From an uncultured Christensenellaceae bacterium (lineage in GTDB: Bacteria; Bacillota; Clostridia; Christensenellales; Pumilibacteraceae), in the NCBI GenBank assembly GCA_910588315.1, contig CAJUQF010000020.1, positions 12,943 to 23,666 of the forward strand: 10,724 bases of DNA. Direction: 5' to 3'. The position numbers and the translations under genes are program-made. This document shows positions 6,607 to 10,724 of the stretch, one piece after another (position 1 is the first letter of the stretch; each line of letters opens with the position of its first letter). The notes under the pieces are model-generated. The model saw nothing but the letters and a program-made list of their open reading frames with translations, was not told where the DNA came from and made no database searches.

Positions 6607-9401
6607 GCCTGCTCTCCTTCAGCCGCGATTATCGCCTGCTTGATTATTGCCGAAAATCTCTCGTAACCCTGCGCGTTCATATGCAGATTATCGCCGGAGA
6701 ATCCTTTATTGGTCATTTCCGCGGCATGATCTTTCATTTCTTTATTGAAATCTACAAAATACACTCCGTCGGTTTCGCTCGCAAATTGCTTGACCGCATT
6801 GTTTGACACGGCATATTCACTCCACTTGCCGCTGTTGCCGTTATTATCGCATATAGCTACATAGAAAATGTTTGCGTCGGAGAATTTAGCGCGAATGGAT
6901 GTTATAAAGTCTATTATCGACTGTCCGCAGTGCGCGCCGCTCTCGCCGCGGTTTATATCGTTGACGCCGAGATGTATGACTATATTACGGGGTGCGTACA
7001 AAGCGAATTCGCTCACTCTGCCCACCCAGTTATCCACTTCCGAGCCTGAAACGCCTATCGTTTTAGCGCCGACCTCACTCATCTGCTCGTCGAACTGCGA
7101 CCAGTAAGTTTTGTGCGTATAAGAATCGCCGAGTATAAGGGTACGCAGCCCTTCCGTATTTTGAAGATCCGTATGCTCGGCGTACAGATACTTGACTTCG
7201 CCCTGTGCCGTAAATGCGACAGCGCCGTCCGCCGCAAACGTTCCGAGTTCGGTCCAACCGTCGGCGCTTTTCGCAACGAGTTCCGCGCCGCCTGCGGATA
7301 CCGACACGTCGCCGTTTGCAAGCGCGTACAGTTTATATTCGCCGCGCTTCGTAACCGTCGCAGTTGCCGCGCCGCCTACAGGAGTTACAAACAATACGCC
7401 GTTCTTTTCATGCGTGTCATCGCCTTGACCGAGACGCGGCGAAGGAGTCGGTGTATTCGCTCCGACGCTGTCCGTCGATGTTTTTGACAGATACAGCATG
7501 TGCATGTTGGCGCCACTCTCTCTCGCATACACGTTAACGGAATGCACGCCTGCGGTAGGCACTGTTATTTTCCACGCCGGATTTGTTGACCAGCGATTGC
7601 TGCCGGACGCCGAGAACGGCTGTGCAAGTTCCGTCGGTACGCCGTCGTCCAGCGCGATCATCGCAGAATCGCTGCTCGCGTCCGTAAAGCTCGCATAAAC
7701 ATAAACGTAATATTCGCCGGGCGTGTTAAATTCGACTTTATAGCTCAATTTGGGTTTATCGGGCGACGAAACCGTCCATTGCATAATATCTTTCGGGAAT
7801 ATCTGCACACCTCTTCCGTTTGCGCCGTGTTCCCAAGAATAATCGACTTTTGCAAAATTACCTTCGCCTTTGCCGCCCTGCGCCTTGCACGTGTCGCTGT
7901 TCTCGAGCGCCGAAACAAGATCGATCGTTACATGCCCGTTTACTTCTACGTACGCGCCACGCTCGACCTTATCGCGTCTGTCGCTCTCTTCGAGCGCTAC
8001 TCCGTCCGTAAAAGTTTCGTCGCCACGCAAAGACAATACGATCTGATTAATTACGACGCCGTCTTCGCGCGCGCAAACGGTAAGCGTATGTTCGCCGCTC
8101 TCGGCTATATCGAAATACCAGCCCGCATCGGACTGCCAAATTCCGTTGCCGTACGAACCGAGCGCACATTCTATCAAAGGATTTCCGTCCACGCATGCAA
8201 GCATGGAGTTGCCGCCCGTATCGGGATGCGACGTCAGGAAGTATAAATAGTATCTGCCGGGCGCATCGGCGTAGAAAGAATAATTGAGTTGCGGCGCGCG
8301 GTCGAAACCGGTGCCGGTGTTCCAATTTTTGCCGTTGTCTGGAAGCTGCTTTATACCATCGATCCAACCGTTATAACGCATCCAATAATAACGCACGTCG
8401 CCGTCATAGCGCGAAGTTGCGCTCGCATATACCGAGTTCTCCGTAGCTGCGGCGGCTTGTATAACTATTCTGCCGTCGGAGTTTTTCTCCCACGCGCCGC
8501 CTGTTTTCAGCGGTATGCGTTGCGGCTCGTACGGTTTGCAATCGGGTTTGTTACCGCTCGTGACGTAATAAGCGGCATTCATTCCGGCGTCTTCGCCGAC
8601 AATGTTATATCCGGCTTGAGAAAAATGCCAATTATCCGTCATAAACCCGTAAGCCGACAGATCTTCGAGCTTGGTGCTTACCACGGTAGCATTATCGTCG
8701 GTCTTGCAATATTCGTTCTGCGCCGTGCGTATAACATCGTAATAGCTTTTTATCGTATCGCTGTCGCCGTTATATGCGCCTATAGGTATTATAAAACTGT
8801 GATCCACCCCGGCATCGACGCGAAACGCATTGAGTATCTTATCGAGCGTTTTGGTATAGCGTGCCGCAGTAACACCGTTATCGCCGTCGGTCTCGCCTTG
8901 CAACCATACGAGATACGTGTTACGTACTCTGTCGCCGAGATACGATTCGGCAAGCGCCAGACGATTGCACGCATCCTCGTATGCAGGTCTGTTTGTATCC
9001 CAAAAGTTTATCCCGGTGCCGCCCTGCGCACAAGATACGGCAACTACCGGCGTTTTTGTCGCATTGTAATAACTCTCGCAAAACGCAGAAACGAGCGAAC
9101 CGCTTTTTTTCGATTCGCTCACTCCGCTCACGGCATTGTTCTCGTTTTTCCCGAACGGTTCGGACAGCGGATACAACCGCGTCGGATCGGAAATTGCCCT
9201 AAACTCAAAGGCATGCCCGTCTCCGACTTCCGTAGCCTCGCTTGCATTTCCGCGCCCCGCCATGTTAGACTGGCCTATAAAAAGTATCACGTCTACCTTA
9301 GGTTGCGGTTCGGTATCCTCCGCACTCGCAACCGCCATACCGCCCGCGCCTATCAAACTCAAGGCGACGACAGCGGTCGTGAGTATCGATTTTTTTCTCA
9401 T
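6603..9401 (-). CDS. Secreted double-esterase: N-terminal SASA/CE6-type and C-terminal SGNH/GDSL esterase domains
   Basis: The product has 932 residues. Residues 1-27 are a Sec signal peptide with a probable signal peptidase I site (AVASA/ED) and no lipobox Cys, so the protein is released. Residues about 34-281 form a SASA/CE6-type acetylesterase: GQSNMAGRG (43-51, nucleophile Ser45), WLQGETD (166-172) and DNWHF (256-260, His259). Two beta-sandwich modules related to the GH115 C-terminal domain follow at about 309-459 and 488-641. Next come a short TPTPSP linker (650-655), a small beta domain (about 664-741) and a second hydrolase at about 752-926. The second hydrolase has all SGNH blocks: GDS (Ser760), Gly783, GVND (Asn814) and DNLH (His907). 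Both catalytic sets look complete. Acetyl-xylan deacetylation is inferred from the families and the operon; other O-acyl esters are possible. AAAGGAG lies 4 bases before the ATG. It is the first gene of the operon. Confidence 0.9.
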   Translation of the reverse strand: MRKKSILTTAVVALSLIGAGGMAVASAEDTEPQPKVDVILFIGQSNMAGRGNASEATEVGDGHAFEFRAISDPTRLYPLSEPFGKNENNAVSGVSESKKSGSLVSAFCESYYNATKTPVVAVSCAQGGTGINFWDTNRPAYEDACNRLALAESYLGDRVRNTYLVWLQGETDGDNGVTAARYTKTLDKILNAFRVDAGVDHSFIIPIGAYNGDSDTIKSYYDVIRTAQNEYCKTDDNATVVSTKLEDLSAYGFMTDNWHFSQAGYNIVGEDAGMNAAYYVTSGNKPDCKPYEPQRIPLKTGGAWEKNSDGRIVIQAAAATENSVYASATSRYDGDVRYYWMRYNGWIDGIKQLPDNGKNWNTGTGFDRAPQLNYSFYADAPGRYYLYFLTSHPDTGGNSMLACVDGNPLIECALGSYGNGIWQSDAGWYFDIAESGEHTLTVCAREDGVVINQIVLSLRGDETFTDGVALEESDRRDKVERGAYVEVNGHVTIDLVSALENSDTCKAQGGKGEGNFAKVDYSWEHGANGRGVQIFPKDIMQWTVSSPDKPKLSYKVEFNTPGEYYVYVYASFTDASSDSAMIALDDGVPTELAQPFSASGSNRWSTNPAWKITVPTAGVHSVNVYARESGANMHMLYLSKTSTDSVGANTPTPSPRLGQGDDTHEKNGVLFVTPVGGAATATVTKRGEYKLYALANGDVSVSAGGAELVAKSADGWTELGTFAADGAVAFTAQGEVKYLYAEHTDLQNTEGLRTLILGDSYTHKTYWSQFDEQMSEVGAKTIGVSGSEVDNWVGRVSEFALYAPRNIVIHLGVNDINRGESGAHCGQSIIDFITSIRAKFSDANIFYVAICDNNGNSGKWSEYAVSNNAVKQFASETDGVYFVDFNKEMKDHAAEMTNKGFSGDNLHMNAQGYERFSAIIKQAIIAAEGEQA

Positions 9402-9438
9402 AATTCTCCTTTATTTACGGAAAAAACATTATATAAAA

Positions 9439-9468
9439 ATGATACAATAAACGAATATACAAAATCAA
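9439..9468 (-). promoter_or_regulatory. Possible proximal promoter of the operon
   Basis: On the minus strand TTGATT (9468-9463) is followed after 18 bases by TATCAT (9444-9439). Initiation near 9432 would give a leader of about 30 bases. The region is very AT-rich and a TATAAT at 9433-9428 has no matching -35 box, so this is weak and secondary to the promoter at 9608-9636. Confidence 0.3.
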
Positions 9469-9499
9469 TTGCTATTTTGCGCCGATTAGATTGCAAATT

Positions 9500-9543
9500 C
9501 AAGCACCGAAAATCATGTACTTGACCTACAATGTACGCATGAT
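9500..9543. other. Overlapping dyads in the operon leader (possible operator or leader hairpin)
   Basis: CAAGCAC (9500-9506) can pair with GTACTTG (9517-9523), seven pairs with one G-U on the minus-strand RNA. ATCATGTAC (9512-9520) can pair with GTAC-gc-ATGAT (9533-9543), nine pairs with a two-base bulge. The two pairings exclude each other. They lie between the distal promoter and the first gene. They could be an operator for a local sugar regulator or alternative leader folds. No regulator gene is in the window to test this. Confidence 0.3.
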
Positions 9544-9607
9544 CGTATCATACGGCAGACTAAAAAATCGATAACCGTTAAAAAATTCAATTCAAGCGAA
9601 TAAAATA

Positions 9608-9636
9608 ATTATAATCACACAATATATCAGTGTAAA
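9608..9636 (-). promoter_or_regulatory. Sigma-70-type promoter for the four-gene operon
   Basis: On the minus strand TTTACA (9636-9631) is followed after exactly 17 bases by TATAAT (9613-9608), a 5/6 and 6/6 match to consensus. Transcription would start near 9601 and give a leader of about 200 bases before the ATG at 9401. The -35 box lies inside the conserved 5' box of the tandem structured element at 9618, where the other copy of the element has no matching -10 box. Confidence 0.55.
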
Positions 9637-9745
9637 GCAATTGACTTTTATTACGCCGAAAAAGTTTTATGACCTGCTTTACGAATATTATCGCCGCATG
9701 GCGATATCGAAAAATCCGCTTTGCATCAGCATTACGGATTTTTTC
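9618..9745 (+). ncRNA. Putative structured small RNA, copy A of a tandem pair
   Basis: In order: a conserved 23-base 5' box (9618-9640, 21/23 identical to copy B at an offset of 182 bases) ending AGTGTAAAGCAA; a long-range stem GTAAAGCA (9632-9639) with TGCTTTAC (9675-9682); after six bases a perfect seven-pair hairpin TATCGCC-gcat-GGCGATA (9689-9706); then a terminator-like hairpin with T-tract (9711-9744). Copy B has the same order and spacing but a different hairpin sequence, as expected if structure is kept. A -10-like TATATC (9623-9628) is present without a recognisable -35 box. No RNA family is recognised. The strand is chosen from the conserved T-tract after the last hairpin. The element may instead act as DNA, since the operon promoter overlaps it on the other strand. 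Confidence 0.4.
9711..9744 (+). terminator. Intrinsic terminator closing copy A (A/T-tracts on both sides)
   Basis: AAAATCCG (9711-9718) pairs with CGGATTTT (9735-9742), and the T-run continues to 9744. A small inner TGC-atca-GCA stem can form in the loop. On the opposite strand the hairpin is also followed by T5, so it may act in both directions and insulate the operon promoter from upstream transcription. Confidence 0.6.
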
Positions 9746-9799
9746 TTTTGCGCAAACGAAAAAATATTTTATGTAAAACGCATAAAACTCGAAATAAAG

Positions 9800-9920
9800 C
9801 ACAATATAATAGTGTAAAGCAACAACGTTTAATTTCACTCAGAACTATGCTTTACGTTTTGTTCGCCACAGTGCGAAAAAGAAAATTCCTTGACCGGTTT
9901 ATATCTGTCGGGGTTTTTTC
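9800..9920 (+). ncRNA. Putative structured small RNA, copy B of a tandem pair
   Basis: This copy has the same plan as copy A: conserved 5' box 9800-9822; stem GTAAAGCA (9814-9821) with TGCTTTAC (9848-9855); six bases later a hairpin TTCGC/GCGAA (9862-9877), five pairs where copy A has a different seven-pair sequence; then a terminator hairpin and TTTTTTC. The sequences after the last stems are alike (GGGTTTTTTCTTATGC here, GGATTTTTTCTTTTGC in copy A). The loop of the long stem is 26 bases here and 35 in copy A, with little sequence match. A perfect TATAAT sits at 9805-9810, with initiation expected near 9817, but I see no -35 consensus. Function is unknown. Confidence 0.42.
9888..9919. terminator. 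Bidirectional intrinsic terminator between copy B and the membrane protein gene
   Basis: CCTTGAC (9888-9894) pairs with GTCGGGG (9907-9913), with two G-U pairs on the plus-strand RNA, and is followed by six T. On the minus strand the same hairpin is followed by AATTTTCTTTTTC. It lies 15 bases beyond the stop of the gene at 9935-10312, so it can end that gene and the convergent putative RNA. Confidence 0.65.
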
Positions 9921-9934
9921 TTATGCCGAAATGA

Positions 9935-10312
9935 TCAACTCCACCGATCGTCATTTTGCTCGTACGAATCGATTTCGCCGTTGGGCAGTTCATCGATGAC
10001 CGGATTAGTCGCACGATCGGTCGTAATGTCCGAAATAATACAGTCAGCAATATGCAGTTTATGAACGGTTATTATCAACAACAAGATAGGTACACCGAAA
10101 AGCAAAGTTTTGATCATATTGTAATTGACATAGTAATTTACAAATCCCATATACCATACACGCGTAGAAAGCGCGGCAAGCTGTTTGGCAGTCAAACCGC
10201 CGAGATATATGTTGATAAACATGACGATGGCATCGTGCACAAGCAATGCTCCGATTATCGATATAAGCACTATGTACCATACTTTCAACTCTTTCTTAAC
10301 AGAATTATTCAT
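9935..10312 (-). CDS. Small two-helix membrane protein, function unknown
   Basis: The product has 125 residues. Two hydrophobic helices are clear: about 11-33 (VWYIVLISIIGALLV...) and about 66-86 (MIKTLLFGVPILLLIITVHKL). An aromatic/polar linker holding FVNYYVNYN (57-65) lies between them. The C-terminal tail of about 40 residues is acidic and probably cytoplasmic or loosely structured. I recognise no family. The start at 10312 has GGAGG five bases upstream. An in-frame ATG at 10414 would add 34 residues of polar, unlikely-looking sequence and is not favoured. The gene is transcribed alone, with a consensus promoter at 10460-10488, a highly structured leader and a terminator just after its stop. 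No link to the xylan operon is evident. Confidence 0.72.
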   Translation of the reverse strand: MNNSVKKELKVWYIVLISIIGALLVHDAIVMFINIYLGGLTAKQLAALSTRVWYMGFVNYYVNYNMIKTLLFGVPILLLIITVHKLHIADCIISDITTDRATNPVIDELPNGEIDSYEQNDDRWS

Positions 10313-10422
10313 TGGTTCCTCCAAATAAAAATGCGCTCCATTACGGAACGCATCCCAACAGTACGCTCCATAATGTTGCAACACATTTCCGCCAAAAGGA
10401 GATAGAGAGTACATATCGGCAT
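10309..10422 (-). CDS. Possible 37-residue leader peptide overlapping the membrane protein gene
   Basis: The frame starts at the ATG at 10422, four bases after AAAGGAG, and ends with a TGA that overlaps the next gene's ATG as ATGA (10309-10312). The product would begin MPICTLYLLLAEMCCN and end in a basic segment rich in Met and Arg. It spans the whole attenuator-like region, so ribosome movement here could influence the fold. Against it, the ribosome binding site lies within a predicted 11-pair stem, and so short a frame may be chance. Confidence 0.3.
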   Translation of the reverse strand: MPICTLYLLLAEMCCNIMERTVGMRSVMERIFIWRNQ

Positions 10423-10456
10423 TGTACTCCTTTCGGCTATTAAAATGTGTTGCAAT
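10313..10456 (-). promoter_or_regulatory. Structured 5' leader, putative cis-regulatory RNA (unassigned riboswitch or attenuator)
   Basis: Right after the expected transcription start, TTGCAACACATTT (10455-10443, minus strand) pairs perfectly over 13 bases with AAATGTGTTGCAA (10388-10376). Nested within it, GCCGAAAGGAG (10437-10427) pairs with CTCCTTTTGGC (10401-10391), 11 pairs with one G-U, topped by a TACA/TGTA stem (10426-10423 with 10413-10410). Downstream, GGAGCGTA (10369-10362) can pair with the segment at 10353-10345 that also forms the 5' arm of a terminator-like hairpin. This is the layout expected of a ligand- or translation-controlled switch. I could not match it to a known riboswitch class. 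Confidence 0.55.
10322..10353 (-). terminator. Attenuator-like terminator in the leader
   Basis: On the minus strand ATGCGTTCC (10353-10345) and GGAGCGCAT (10339-10331) form nine pairs (one G-U) around a five-base loop, followed by TTTTTATTT. It lies before the GGAGG of the membrane protein gene. An upstream near-copy of the 3' arm, GGAGCGTA (10369-10362), can take the 5' arm in eight pairs, so the two folds exclude each other. Confidence 0.5.
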
Positions 10457-10459
10457 AAG

Positions 10460-10488
10460 ATTCTATCATACGGTTTACGGTTTGTCAA
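10460..10488 (-). promoter_or_regulatory. Consensus sigma-70-type promoter of the membrane protein gene
   Basis: TTGACA (10488-10483) and TAGAAT (10465-10460) on the minus strand are separated by exactly 17 bases. Initiation is expected about 10453-10456, which coincides with the first base of the 13-pair leader stem. Confidence 0.75.
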
Positions 10489-10535
10489 TCTTATTGCCAT
10501 GTTTGCCCTACTCAAACATTAAACATAGCACAATG

Positions 10536-10551
10536 GTATAAAATTTTATAC
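10536..10551. other. Perfect 16-base palindrome upstream of the promoter
   Basis: GTATAAAATTTTATAC reads the same on both strands and ends about 48 bases upstream of the -35 box of the membrane protein gene. It could be an operator. It lies in strongly AT-rich DNA, so chance is possible. Confidence 0.3.
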
Positions 10552-10589
10552 TATTCGTTATTTTTTAGCAAAGCATTTGCATTGTGTAA

Positions 10590-10661
10590 TTCGTATGGCG
10601 CCCGCCACTCGGATTATTGCCCTACCACATACGGAGCGCATGGGTCTGCGCTCCCTACGAA
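10590..10661. repeat. MITE/REP-like repeat with TTCGTAGGG-type inverted ends
   Basis: The 72-base element starts TTCGTATGG (10590-10598) and ends CCCTACGAA (10653-10661), an inverted repeat with one mismatch. Inside is a perfect eight-pair hairpin GGAGCGCA-tgggtc-TGCGCTCC (10633-10654). CGTATGG (10592-10598) can also pair with CCACATACG (10625-10633) around a two-base bulge. A second start of the same element lies at 10706. The class (REP, MITE or other) is not decided by the sequence alone. Confidence 0.55.
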
Positions 10662-10705
10662 CATCTTTCTGTATTTGCTTTACGGTAAACGATTATAATG
10701 CGTAA

Positions 10706-10724
10706 TTCGTAGGGCAGGCAGACC
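10706..10724. repeat. Start of a second copy of the MITE/REP-like repeat, cut by the window edge
   Basis: TTCGTAGGG (10706-10714), preceded by GTAA as in the first copy (10586-10589), opens a second element that continues as CAGGCAGACC and leaves the window. Confidence 0.45.

Noticed and set aside
1..9401. A Bacteroidota-type polysaccharide utilisation locus
   Set aside because: No SusC/SusD-like genes, and the strong ribosome binding sites and TTGACA/TATAAT promoters fit a Gram-positive organism.
8289..9524. A 411-codon open frame on the plus strand
   Set aside because: It is antisense to the SASA esterase region and runs into the operon leader; no domain and no supporting ribosome binding site.
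9935..10414. A 159-residue version of the membrane protein starting at 10414
   Set aside because: The extra 34 residues look non-coding, the region forms the attenuator, and the ATG at 10312 has a better placed GGAGG.
10376..10456. GAAAGGAGTA within the leader, resembling part of a yybP-ykoY (manganese) riboswitch
   Set aside because: The second conserved loop and the three-way arrangement of that class are not seen; the segment is part of a simple nested hairpin.
10501..10510. AGGGCAAAC on the minus strand, resembling part of a c-di-GMP-I riboswitch
   Set aside because: It lies upstream of the promoter, and the remaining conserved parts of that riboswitch are absent.
9402..10724. tRNA genes, CRISPR arrays or transposase genes in the non-coding stretches
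   Set aside because: I found no cloverleaf, no regularly spaced repeats with spacers and no transposase frame; the tandem elements occur only twice and differ in their loops.

Overview
The window looks like chromosome from an uncultured, probably anaerobic and gut- or rumen-type Bacillota (Clostridia-like) bacterium. The basis is near-consensus AGGAGG ribosome binding sites, TTGACA/TATAAT promoters, intrinsic terminators, lipoprotein signal peptides with a Cys right after a short hydrophobic segment, BIG2 domains, and AT-rich intergenic DNA around genes of roughly even base composition. There is no SusC/SusD pair and no sign of Bacteroidota expression signals. The organism call is inference.

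Positions 1-9401 (minus strand) are one tightly packed operon of four genes, read from high to low coordinate. They encode: (i) a secreted 932-residue protein with two different SGNH-fold esterase domains; (ii) and (iii) two related surface lipoproteins, each with a BIG2 domain and two copies of a ConA-like beta-sandwich module; and (iv) a lipoprotein GH115 alpha-glucuronidase that runs off the window at base 1. The genes are joined by an ATGA overlap and by gaps of 16 and 15 bases, so they should be co-translated. The set fits extracellular debranching of acetylated glucuronoxylan: esterases remove acetyl groups, GH115 removes (4-O-methyl)glucuronate, and the lipoproteins may bind the glycan at the surface. 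No endoxylanase or transporter lies in the window.

Positions 9402-9934 are non-coding. A strong minus-strand promoter (TTTACA-N17-TATAAT, 9608-9636) can drive the operon with a leader of about 200 bases. The same stretch holds two tandem, diverged copies of a structured element of about 125 bases (9618-9745 and 9800-9920). Both have the same order of conserved 5' box, long-range stem, short hairpin and terminator, and they look like paired small RNA genes on the plus strand.

Positions 9935-10488 hold a small two-helix membrane protein gene on the minus strand. It has a consensus promoter and a leader that folds into an 80-base nested hairpin, followed by what looks like an antiterminator/terminator switch just before the ribosome binding site. 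A 37-codon ORF runs through the leader and overlaps the gene start as ATGA. This unassigned cis-regulatory RNA and the tandem elements are the most unusual parts of the window.

Positions 10489-10724 contain no gene. They hold a 16-base palindrome, a 72-base MITE/REP-like repeat with TTCGTAGGG-type inverted ends, and the start of a second copy cut by the window edge.
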